Shown in pieces: positions 1 through 5,369 of a stretch of 5,819 nucleotides of DNA (positions are counted from its first letter, which is position 1; the number at the start of each line of letters is the position of its first letter). The notes under the pieces were generated by a model, which made no database searches, was not told the origin of the DNA, and saw only the letters and a list, made by a program, of their open reading frames with translations. The DNA is from Coleofasciculus sp. S288 (GTDB taxonomy: Bacteria > Cyanobacteriota > Cyanobacteriia > Cyanobacteriales > Coleofasciculaceae): contig JAIUYC010000316.1 of the NCBI GenBank assembly GCA_020216575.1, positions 1 through 5,819 on the forward strand, in the 5' to 3' direction. Both the position numbers and the translations under genes were made by a program.

Positions 1-465
1 ATATTCTTTGGGCGTTAATGTAATGAGTTGGTTTGTGTAGGTAACTTCGTAGGTAATAGAGTTTAAGCGGAGATCTCCCCAGCAAAAGCTTGATCTGGTT
101 GCAGAACTGCCTCGCCGGAGTAGGGCGCGAACCCTAGCCATTAACTCTTCTAATTCAAAGGGTTTCACCATATAGTCATCTGCCCCAGCATCTAAACCGA
201 TAATCTTATCGGCAATCGTGTCACGGGCAGTGAGCATCAGAACAGGGATGGCAGAGTTGCGATCGCGCAATTGTTGACACAGACGAATGCCGCTCTTCTT
301 AGGGAGCGTAATATCTAGCAAAACCAGGTTATACTCAAATGCCTCAATCCAGTCCCATGCGATTTCTCCATCATGGGCAACATCAACGGTGTACTGACGA
401 CTTGTGAGTGCCTCAGTCAGCATATCGGCGATCTGCACATCATCCTCTACAACTAAAATCCGCAT
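1..465 (-). CDS. OmpR/PhoB-family response regulator, C-terminus cut by window edge
   Basis: Translating the minus strand from the ATG at 465-463 gives 155 open codons that run off position 1 with no stop, so the C-terminal end is missing. Residues 1-118 form a receiver domain: it opens MRILVVEDD, with the acidic pocket at D8/D9. The phosphoacceptor is D51 (in LVLLDITLP), the conserved Thr is T79 (in LMLTAR) and the conserved Lys is K101 (in VKPFE). After a short linker, residues from about 124 (FCWGDLRLNS) to the edge (LTLTPKEY) match the start of a winged-helix OmpR-type DNA-binding domain. The family is usually about 220-240 residues, so roughly 70-80 are missing. It is expected to be a cytoplasmic transcription regulator phosphorylated by a histidine kinase, most likely the divergent kinase at 542. 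No in-frame start lies just upstream of the ATG, and the Shine-Dalgarno match is weak. The exact orthologue and target genes are unknown. Confidence 0.95.
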   Translation of the reverse strand, partial: MRILVVEDDVQIADMLTEALTSRQYTVDVAHDGEIAWDWIEAFEYNLVLLDITLPKKSGIRLCQQLRDRNSAIPVLMLTARDTIADKIIGLDAGADDYMVKPFELEELMARVRALLRRGSSATRSSFCWGDLRLNSITYEVTYTNQLITLTPKEY

Positions 466-541
466 TTCAGTCTCAGAATCATTGGGAAGTTACACTTTAA
501 ATTATTAATGGCAAGATAGGCTCTAGCTCTAGCAACTAGGT
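466..541. promoter_or_regulatory. Shared divergent promoter region of response regulator and kinase
   Basis: These 76 bp separate the two divergent start codons and must hold, or lie next to, both promoters. The centre (496-508) is AT-rich. On the minus strand it contains AATAAT (506-501), which matches the -10 consensus at 5 of 6 positions, but no matching -35 sits at a normal distance. On the plus strand a tandem hexamer CTCTAG-CTCTAG occupies 521-532, followed by another CTAG at 536-539. OmpR-type regulators bind direct repeats, so this could be an operator; that is inference only. No strong Shine-Dalgarno precedes the kinase start. Confidence 0.45.
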
Positions 542-1954
542 ATGAGGTGGTCAAGCGAAGGAAAGTGGGCGATTGGCGGATTTACGCTAGTCTTGATGCT
601 GATGGGAACACTCAGCGTGACTTCGCACCAGAATGCTGCACAGTTAGTAGACAGTGCGAATCAAGTTAGGCAGACCAACGAGCTTCTAGATGGGTTAACA
701 GATATTTCTGCGGCACTTGCCGAGGCAGAATCAAGGCGATGGGGCTATATTCTGTTTGGCGATCGCAAGGAGCTAGATGAGTATCATGCTGCTATTAAAA
801 GTTTGGATGGTATTTTTGAGCAGCTCCGTCAACCTTTAGCCGATACTCCCATTCAAAAACAGCGTCTTGATCGGTTAGAAAATTTAATTTTTGAACGAGT
901 GACATTATTTCAACAGTCAATAGAAACGTATCAAGGAAGACAATCTGAAATTATCTCAACTGACCCCTTAATTAAACGAACAAAAGAAAATTTAGGCGAA
1001 ATCCGTCAAATTATTTTAGATCTAGAAACAAAGGAGGAAGAACTCCTTGAGATTCAAGTTGAGGAAGCTCAATCCAATTTACAAATGAGACTGCTCATCG
1101 AGCCAGTCGGTACAGTTTTGACGTTTGGTATTCTCTCTAGTGTTTTTGTCGTATTGTATCGACAGATGCTGAGACGACAGCAAGCCGAATCATTGCAAAG
1201 AAAGCTCGTTCAGGAAAAAGAATTGAGCGAACTCAAACTTCAACTTTTCTCAATGGTGTCTCATGAGTTTCGCACTCCCCTCAGCTTAATTTTAGGCTCT
1301 GCTCAATTGTTAGGAGAGAGCATAAAGCATCAAGTTGAACCGACCAAGCTAAAAAATTTGTACCGAATTCAATCATCCGCAAAGATGATTACTCAGTTGC
1401 TTAGTGACATCTTGACGTTGGCGAGAGCAGATGCCGGAAAGCTGGAATATAATCCAGAGTGGGTGGAGATACAAACGTTTTGTCTTAATTTAGTAGAAGA
1501 TTTTCAGCTTTTTAGTGATTCAAAACGCTCACTTAAATTTACCCAAAAAGGTAGTTGTGTTCATGCCTACGTCGATGAAAAACTACTCTACTCTATTCTC
1601 AGTAATTTGTTATCAAATGCCCTAAAATATTCTTTGTCCGATAGCACAGTATACTTCACGCTCATCTGTGAACCAGAGGTAGTCATTTTTCAGGTACGAG
1701 ATGAAGGTATTGGCATTCCAACTGAGGAGCTTTCTCAATTATATGAACCCTTTAGTCGAGGGAGTAACGCTAAAGAAATTATGGGAACAGGATTAGGATT
1801 GGCAGTGGTAAAGAAATGTTTGGATTTGCATGGTGGTGCAATTACAGCCAGCAGCGAACTCGGAGCTGGAACAACATTTACTGTTAGTATTCCCCAAGCG
1901 CTCGCTTCAAAATGTACTAGCCTATTAGCAGGGGATGAGCAACATCAATCCTAA
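542..1954 (+). CDS. Membrane-bound CHASE3 sensor histidine kinase
   Basis: The 470-residue protein has a transmembrane helix at about 9-28 and an extracytoplasmic CHASE3-type helical sensor domain at about 30-180 (typical stretch around 56-85, with AEAESRRWGYILFGD). A second membrane helix lies at about 184-207, followed by a short basic coiled linker. The HisKA dimerisation domain has the phosphoacceptor H241 in SMVSHEFRTPLS. The HATPase_c domain has N359 in the N box, DEGIGIP at 387-393, F404 in the F box and GTGLGL at 415-420. All catalytic motifs are intact, so it should autophosphorylate and signal to a response regulator, most simply the divergent OmpR-type gene at 465. There is no PAS, HAMP or receiver module, and the ligand is unknown. 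An in-frame stop at 530-532 makes the ATG at 542 the earliest possible start, which also leaves the first membrane helix intact. The last 20 or so residues form a non-conserved tail. Confidence 0.97.
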   Translation: MRWSSEGKWAIGGFTLVLMLMGTLSVTSHQNAAQLVDSANQVRQTNELLDGLTDISAALAEAESRRWGYILFGDRKELDEYHAAIKSLDGIFEQLRQPLADTPIQKQRLDRLENLIFERVTLFQQSIETYQGRQSEIISTDPLIKRTKENLGEIRQIILDLETKEEELLEIQVEEAQSNLQMRLLIEPVGTVLTFGILSSVFVVLYRQMLRRQQAESLQRKLVQEKELSELKLQLFSMVSHEFRTPLSLILGSAQLLGESIKHQVEPTKLKNLYRIQSSAKMITQLLSDILTLARADAGKLEYNPEWVEIQTFCLNLVEDFQLFSDSKRSLKFTQKGSCVHAYVDEKLLYSILSNLLSNALKYSLSDSTVYFTLICEPEVVIFQVRDEGIGIPTEELSQLYEPFSRGSNAKEIMGTGLGLAVVKKCLDLHGGAITASSELGAGTTFTVSIPQALASKCTSLLAGDEQHQS

Positions 1955-1990
1955 TGGGACTTAAACAAATCTAAAGAGTGTAACATCTAA

Positions 1991-2042
1991 GGGTTTTCGA
2001 TTTCTGGAAATATTTGCTACAGACACAATTTCCACGAAACCC
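1991..2042 (+). terminator. Stem-loop just downstream of the histidine kinase, possible transcript end
   Basis: Starting 37 nt after the kinase stop, GGG (1991-1993) and TTTCG (1995-1999) pair with CGAAACCC (2035-2042), with one bulged T. TGGAAAT (2005-2011) pairs exactly with ATTTCCA (2028-2034). Together this gives about 15 base pairs around a 16-nt loop, with all bulges on the left side. No T-run follows, so it is not a canonical intrinsic terminator; it could instead stabilise the 3' end or be one part of the repeat element. Confidence 0.3.
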
Positions 2043-2141
2043 CACCATTTCATACCGAATCCGGGTTGACTACCCCTTTTTTAACAAAGCAGGGGGAAAG
2101 GGGGGGGAGCATCCCAAATTTGCAACTTTAAAGAAGGGTGA

Positions 2142-2165
2142 GGAGAGTTTATATATAAATTCTCC
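2142..2165. repeat. Near-perfect 24-bp AT-centred palindrome
   Basis: The two halves, GGAGAGTTTATA and TATAAATTCTCC, are complementary at every position but one, where G2147 faces T2160, a wobble pair in RNA. It sits at the centre of the 2105-2210 inverted repeat and could form a cruciform in DNA or a hairpin in RNA from either strand. Confidence 0.55.
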
Positions 2166-2241
2166 CCTGCTCCCCTGCCGACCATATTTTTACAAAAACG
2201 GGATGCACCCAAGGGGGGGGGTTATAAAAGCGGATTAGGTA

Positions 2242-2703
2242 TCAGATTGCTTCACCCGTGATAGGGCTAATATCAAACTCACCCACTGCTATCAGTTCAG
2301 CCTGACGCCCACCATTAGAGTAAATTAGACGGAGACGCAAATAAGCCAAGGGCAAATAGGGCAAGCGTTCCGCCCATTCGATCGCAACAATTCCCAAGGG
2401 CATCTCAATCCCCTCCCAATAGCTTTCCAGGTTCAACGCTTCCACTTCTGAAGATTCCAGGCGGTATAAATCTAAGTGATAGAGAGGAATGCGTCCTTCT
2501 GTGTACTCGTTAATCAAGGTGAAGGTAGGACTCACGATTGGAGCGGTAATGCCCAACCCCTCACCAATGCCTTGAACCAATGTTGTTTTACCAGCACCCA
2601 ACTCTCCTTCTAACAAAATCACGCTACCTGCTGAGAGGGATTGTCCTAAAGTGACACCGAGCGATCGCGTCGCATCCGAATCCACCAAAAAAATTTTAGT
2701 CAT
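2242..2703 (-). CDS. tsaE: TsaE, ATPase of the tRNA t6A37 threonylcarbamoylation complex
   Basis: This 153-residue protein is a normal-length TsaE (YjeE family). TsaE is a cytoplasmic P-loop ATPase that works with TsaB and TsaD to transfer threonylcarbamoyl to A37 of ANN-decoding tRNAs. The Walker A motif GELGAGKTT is at 33-41. The family signature SPTFTLINEY is at 58-67, HLDLYRL is at 76-82 and the late IEWAERLP is at 108-115, all in the expected order. The start is the ATG at 2703-2701; the upstream Shine-Dalgarno match is poor (a GAGTGAG-like stretch). It lies 46 bp downstream of the yvcK-like gene on the same strand, so the two are probably co-transcribed. It converges with the histidine kinase. 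Nothing appears truncated, and the identification is secure from the motifs. Confidence 0.96.
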   Translation of the reverse strand: MTKIFLVDSDATRSLGVTLGQSLSAGSVILLEGELGAGKTTLVQGIGEGLGITAPIVSPTFTLINEYTEGRIPLYHLDLYRLESSEVEALNLESYWEGIEMPLGIVAIEWAERLPYLPLAYLRLRLIYSNGGRQAELIAVGEFDISPITGEAI

Positions 2704-2731
2704 TACTCACTCGTTGTGAGAGACTTCTCCA

Positions 2732-2747
2732 ATCCAAAATCCAAAAT
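2732..2747. repeat. Short heptamer tandem repeat between yvcK-like gene and tsaE
   Basis: ATCCAAA is repeated twice, plus a partial AT, in the 46-bp gap, starting 2 bp beyond the yvcK-like stop codon. Short heptanucleotide tandem repeats of this kind are frequent between genes in filamentous cyanobacteria. A small 5-bp hairpin (CTCAC 2706-2710 with GTGAG 2716-2720) sits just in front of the tsaE start, where its translation signals would be. Confidence 0.55.
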
Positions 2748-2749
2748 AT

Positions 2750-4117
2750 CTAAACCCCTGCCCGACTATACCACCGCAGCAACACCCGCGCTAGCCGTTC
2801 GGGATTGTGCCGCACCAGATTCGTCGTTTCATCCTCATCCATCACATTGGCTAGGACAACCCGACGGCCTAACCTAGCAACCGCTTCTCGGTCAAAAAAG
2901 ACGGGATGAGAATCGGTTTGGGCATATTTAATTAAAGCCTGAGCCGAGGGGACTTTCCGATGCACTACCACAGCATCAAATAGCTTTGTGCCACAGGCAT
3001 CATCAATGCATTGGATGTGGTCAGAAACGCTGTATCCCACCGTTTCACCGGGCTGGGTCATGATATTGCAAACGTAAATGCGGGGGATATTTCGCGATGC
3101 GATCGCTTCCGTAATTTGTGGCACTAATAGGTTTGGAATAATACTCGTATAGAGGCTACCCGGACCAATAATAATATAATCAGCATCCTCAATTGCCTTA
3201 AGAGCCGCAGGTAAGGCGGGTGGATTCGTAGGAGTACAACCAATTTTGATAATCTTGCCACCCGCTTCAGTAATATGGGACTCACCTTCAATTCGACGCC
3301 CATCAGCTAATTCCGCCCAGAGGCGAACATCACTGAGAGTTGCCGGAAGTACTCGTCCCCGTACTGCTAAAACCTGAGAACTGGCTGCAATTGCTCGCTC
3401 TAAGTCGCCAGTAATCTCACTCATTGCTGTTAGGAATAAATTCCCAAAGCTGTGACCAATTAGACCGTTACCTGTCCGGAAGCGATATTGAAACAGTTCT
3501 GTTAACAACTTCTCCTGGTCTGCCAGCGCTGCCAAACAGTTCCGAATGTCACCCGGCGGGAGTACCCCGAACTCCTGCCGCAGACGTCCGCTCGAACCAC
3601 CATCATCTGCTACGGTGACAATAGCAGTGATATTGGCGCTGTAAACCTTCAGTCCTCTGAGTAACGTGGAAAGGCCTGTACCGCCGCCGACAACCACAAT
3701 TTTTGGTCCCCGGTAAAGGCGGCGATGAGCGATGAGTACATCCACCAGTTCTTGATTTTTCTCAGGTTTTAACACCTCGGTAATCGACCTGACCGTCCGG
3801 GTTTGACCCCAAAAAATCAAGACCAGACCGCAAATAATCGCAACGGGTCCAGAGACGTTACTGGGGATAAAGTTGGCAATTGTTTCTAGGATTCCCGACG
3901 TGAACTGAATGAAGTAAAAAATCGGGGTTAGCTTCACCCAGATTGCCAACCCCAGACTTGTTAGGAGAACCCCACTAGCACTTAAGAGTAACCAACGTTT
4001 TACCAATAATCCGGGGGCTAACCACTTAAACCATCGGTTGACTCGCTGGGGCGTCCGACCGGTTGATTCATGTTGCAGGGTGCGTAGAGCTCGTTTGAGG
4101 AGGCTGAATGAGGACAT
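2750..4117 (-). CDS. yvcK: YvcK/CofD-like protein (gluconeogenesis factor family) with N-terminal membrane region
   Basis: I start this gene at the ATG at 4117-4115, giving 455 residues. A TTG 16 codons further up (4165) keeps the frame open but adds a peptide that does not look like the family, and from this ATG the protein opens [15 protein letters not shown], a typical cyanobacterial beginning. Two membrane helices (about 42-63 and 88-104) form an N-terminal extension that the roughly 320-residue Bacillus YvcK lacks. The CofD-like Rossmann domain follows: GGGTGLS at 144-150, [11 protein letters not shown] at 170-180, PPGDIRN at 187-193, GHSFGNLFL at 221-229, PGSLYTSI at 319-326 and [13 protein letters not shown] at 351-363. 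Family members bind UDP-sugars and affect cell shape and growth on gluconeogenic carbon sources. They are not proven to have the phospholactate transferase activity of CofD. The membrane anchor suggests action at the inner face of the cytoplasmic membrane. tsaE follows 46 bp downstream. Confidence 0.93.
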   Translation of the reverse strand: MSSFSLLKRALRTLQHESTGRTPQRVNRWFKWLAPGLLVKRWLLLSASGVLLTSLGLAIWVKLTPIFYFIQFTSGILETIANFIPSNVSGPVAIICGLVLIFWGQTRTVRSITEVLKPEKNQELVDVLIAHRRLYRGPKIVVVGGGTGLSTLLRGLKVYSANITAIVTVADDGGSSGRLRQEFGVLPPGDIRNCLAALADQEKLLTELFQYRFRTGNGLIGHSFGNLFLTAMSEITGDLERAIAASSQVLAVRGRVLPATLSDVRLWAELADGRRIEGESHITEAGGKIIKIGCTPTNPPALPAALKAIEDADYIIIGPGSLYTSIIPNLLVPQITEAIASRNIPRIYVCNIMTQPGETVGYSVSDHIQCIDDACGTKLFDAVVVHRKVPSAQALIKYAQTDSHPVFFDREAVARLGRRVVLANVMDEDETTNLVRHNPERLARVLLRWYSRAGV

Positions 4118-4418
4118 GACGGATACAAGCCTGGGGAACACGTAGACTGGATAGACTTTAACCAAGCACAGTGGAATTACTCAAGTACTTCGCTCGATTT
4201 GGTGGGTTATGGATTGTTAAAGTTGCCATATTACTTATTAGCAGTAAGAGAGTATCCACCAGGATACATTTAAAAAGATAGTTTGAGGTGCGATCAATAG
4301 GACATCACAGCTTGATAGCTATGATGGAAAGCTGGCGAGAAAGCATCAGGACATAGTAGCGTCCTTTGTCTCCCCTTTAAAGCATTCAACTGGATAGGCG
4401 TTTCTTTACTTAAATCAG
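4118..4418. promoter_or_regulatory. Divergent intergenic region between yvcK-like gene and ruvC
   Basis: These 301 bp must carry the promoters of two divergent genes. I found no -35/-10 pair with good spacing on either strand, and neither start has a strong Shine-Dalgarno. Visible structure: a compact perfect hairpin GTATCC-ACCA-GGATAC at 4252-4267, and a 6-bp inverted repeat CAGCTT (4308-4313) / AAGCTG (4329-4334) around the palindrome ATAGCTAT (4315-4322 region). Either could be an operator or simply chance. No small gene is supported here. Confidence 0.4.
4252..4267. promoter_or_regulatory. Perfect 6-bp hairpin with ACCA loop in divergent intergenic region
   Basis: GTATCC and GGATAC are exact complements separated by 4 bp, about 135 bp upstream of the yvcK-like start and 152 bp upstream of ruvC. 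No T-run follows on either strand, so it is not an intrinsic terminator. A dyad like this could be a regulator binding site. Confidence 0.3.
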
Positions 4419-4952
4419 ATGGAACAGCGGATTTTAGGATTTGACCCAGGGCTGGCAATTTTGGGCTTTGGGGCAATTCTTTGTCAGACGGCAGACACAA
4501 TTGCACGAGCAACAGGAGATGCTGCCAAGCCAACAGTAAAGTCAACGCCCGAATCCGTGCAGTTGCTGGATTTTGGTGTGATCCAAACCCCTGCTGGAAC
4601 TGAGATTGGATTGCGGCTCTGTACGATTTATGAAGATTTGCACACTTTGATAAATCGGTGGCAGCCCGATCTCGTGGCAATTGAGAAACTTTTTTTCTAT
4701 CGGATGAGCAGCACGATTACTGTAGCTCAGGCGCGGGGAGTTTTGATGTTGGTGTTGGCACAGCATGATGTTCCGATGGTAGAGTTTACACCGGCTCAAA
4801 TTAAGCAAGCCTTGACGGGTTATGGGAATGCCGATAAGTACGAAGTGCAGCAAGCAGTAGCGCGGGAGTTGAATTTAGAGTGCATTCCTAAACCCGACGA
4901 TGCAGCAGATGCATTGGCAGTTGCTTTGACCGCCTGGTTTTATCAGTCGTAG
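4419..4952 (+). CDS. ruvC: RuvC, crossover junction endodeoxyribonuclease
   Basis: RuvC cuts Holliday junctions symmetrically, together with the RuvAB branch-migration motor, during recombination repair. The 177-residue protein keeps all four metal-binding acidic residues of the RNase H-like fold: D9 in ILGFDPG, E89 in LVAIEKLFF, and D161 and D164 in [14 protein letters not shown]. Other family stretches are AQARGV (104-109), [20 protein letters not shown] (121-140) and the closing LAVALTAW. Residues about 22-48 carry a low-complexity stretch rich in Thr, Ala and Lys. It makes the spacing between the first Asp and the Glu about 21 residues longer than in E. coli RuvC (7 to 66); the insertion is in a loop and leaves the catalytic parts intact. 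The ATG at 4419 is the natural start because LGFDPG follows within 6 codons; no good Shine-Dalgarno is seen. It stands alone, divergent from the yvcK-like gene. Confidence 0.96.
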   Translation: MEQRILGFDPGLAILGFGAILCQTADTIARATGDAAKPTVKSTPESVQLLDFGVIQTPAGTEIGLRLCTIYEDLHTLINRWQPDLVAIEKLFFYRMSSTITVAQARGVLMLVLAQHDVPMVEFTPAQIKQALTGYGNADKYEVQQAVARELNLECIPKPDDAADALAVALTAWFYQS

Positions 4953-5201
4953 CAGATACAGCTAAGAAGTCTGTAAAGGGAGATTATACAGCAGGGTTAA
5001 GCGATGCTGTAGGCAGTTCGCCCTGCGATCGCTGCTTCATCATAACTTAGGAAATAACCAATTCGTTCTCTGGTGATCTGGGTAATGGCCAAGGTTTAGC
5101 AGTCAGTTGTCATTAGTAAAAACAACAGACAAGGGACAATCAACAACTCTTATTTTTTCGATGATTTGCACTGACATTTTTTTTGTATGCTATGTGACGA
5201 A
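4953..5201. other. Gene-free region downstream of ruvC with competing inverted repeats
   Basis: No credible coding sequence is visible. Just after ruvC, three pairings share the same bases: TACAGCA 4987-4993 with TGCTGTA 5005-5011, GCAGGG 4991-4996 with CCCTGC 5021-5026, and AGCGAT 5000-5005 with ATCGCT 5028-5033 (the last inside a HIP1 site). Farther on, 5102-5148 has degenerate TTGTC/GACAA units; AGTTGT (5105-5110) pairs with ACAACT (5143-5148), and a T-rich stretch (5149-5160) follows, a weak candidate for the ruvC transcript end. The final part is T-rich and contains the candidate promoter of the downstream gene. Confidence 0.45.
5166..5191 (+). promoter_or_regulatory. Weak candidate promoter for the leader RNA and secreted protein gene
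   Basis: TATGCT at 5186-5191 matches the -10 consensus at 4 of 6 positions and lies just before the structured segment, which would start transcription near 5198-5200. TTGCAC at 5166-5171 resembles a -35 box, but the 14-nt spacer is shorter than usual. It is proposed because of its position as much as its sequence. Confidence 0.25.
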
Positions 5202-5332
5202 GAGACTTCCAACAAATTAACGCTCCTAACGCTGGTGTGTAGAGGTGGATTGCTCGATACCATCGACCAATCCACCCGCTAGTTTAAAAAAATTCGACCC
5301 AGCCGTTAACGGGTTTTGATACTGGAAGTCTC
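5202..5332 (+). ncRNA. Candidate structured 5' leader RNA of the SH3-like protein gene
   Basis: Three nested helices can form one long rod. P1 is an exact 10-bp pairing of GAGACTTCCA (5202-5211) with TGGAAGTCTC (5323-5332). P2 pairs TAACGCTGG (5227-5235) with CCAGCCGTTA (5299-5308), with one bulged C. P3 pairs GGTGGATTG (5244-5252) with CAATCCACC (5268-5276), then after a C-C mismatch TCGAT (5254-5258) with ATCGA (5262-5266), closed by the triloop ACC. About 33 base pairs in 131 nt, all nested, is unlikely by chance. No T-run follows P1, and the element ends 37 nt before the start codon, so a 5' untranslated leader fits better than a free small RNA. CTCCT (5223-5227), in the loop between P1 and P2, is complementary to the downstream Shine-Dalgarno. 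I do not recognise it as a known riboswitch or RNA family. A DNA element with terminal inverted repeats is the main alternative, but no flanking target duplication is seen. Confidence 0.5.
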
Positions 5333-5355
5333 CCACACAAACGTTCTGGTCAGAT

Positions 5356-5361
5356 GAGGAG
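5356..5361 (+). promoter_or_regulatory. Strong Shine-Dalgarno of the secreted SH3-like protein gene
   Basis: GAGGAG lies 8 nt before the ATG at 5370 and fixes that start over the in-frame ATG at 5379. It is the only strong ribosome binding site in the window. It can pair with CTCCT at 5223-5227, or through GGAG with CTCC at 5330-5333 in the right arm of P1, so its exposure may depend on leader folding. Confidence 0.7.
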
Positions 5362-5369
5362 TAGATTGC

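Larger units (their letters stand above)
1955..2241. repeat. Palindrome-rich, G-run-rich non-coding spacer, possible dispersed repeat element
   Basis: This spacer lies between two converging genes and shows no credible gene. Its contents, left to right: a bulged stem-loop at 1991-2042; a C/T tract and G-rich block at 2073-2107 whose ends can pair (CCCCTTT 2073-2079 with AAAGGGG 2097-2103); GGGAGCATCCC at 2105-2115, the inverted partner (10 of 11) of GGGATGCACCC at 2200-2210; a near-perfect 24-bp AT-centred palindrome at 2142-2165; and G runs of 8 (2100-2107) and 9 (2213-2221). Nested inverted repeats with homopolymer runs suggest a MITE-like or REP-like dispersed element of cyanobacterial intergenic DNA. 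It may also serve as the bidirectional end of the kinase and tsaE transcripts, but I see no classical hairpin plus T-run with a strong stem. Copy number elsewhere in the genome is not knowable here. Confidence 0.5.

Noticed and set aside
2014..2238. 74-codon plus-strand open frame starting with TTG
   Set aside because: It lies wholly within the palindrome- and G-run-rich spacer, has a TTG start without Shine-Dalgarno, and encodes a low-complexity Gly/Lys/Pro-rich peptide dictated by the repeats.
3424..3618. 64-codon plus-strand open frame inside the yvcK-like gene
   Set aside because: It is antisense to the conserved PPGDIRN and GHSFGN region of the YvcK-like protein, so it is a shadow frame.
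4118..4165. Upstream TTG start that would lengthen the YvcK-like protein by 16 residues
   Set aside because: It is a TTG with no ribosome site and adds a peptide unlike family N-termini; the ATG at 4117 gives a typical beginning.
4294..4680. 128-codon minus-strand open frame overlapping ruvC
   Set aside because: It is antisense to the start of ruvC, whose catalytic motifs are intact, and its peptide shows no recognisable domain.
4542..4853. 103-codon minus-strand open frame inside ruvC
   Set aside because: It is wholly antisense to conserved RuvC coding sequence and has no domain signal.
5244..5292. P3 hairpin plus following A-rich stretch as an intrinsic terminator
   Set aside because: On the plus strand the hairpin is followed by A residues; on the minus strand the T-run comes before the hairpin, so neither direction works.
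5202..5332. Assignment of the leader to 6S RNA or a named riboswitch
   Set aside because: The rod shape loosely recalls 6S RNA, but it is short, has no terminator, and I see no sequence signature of a known family.
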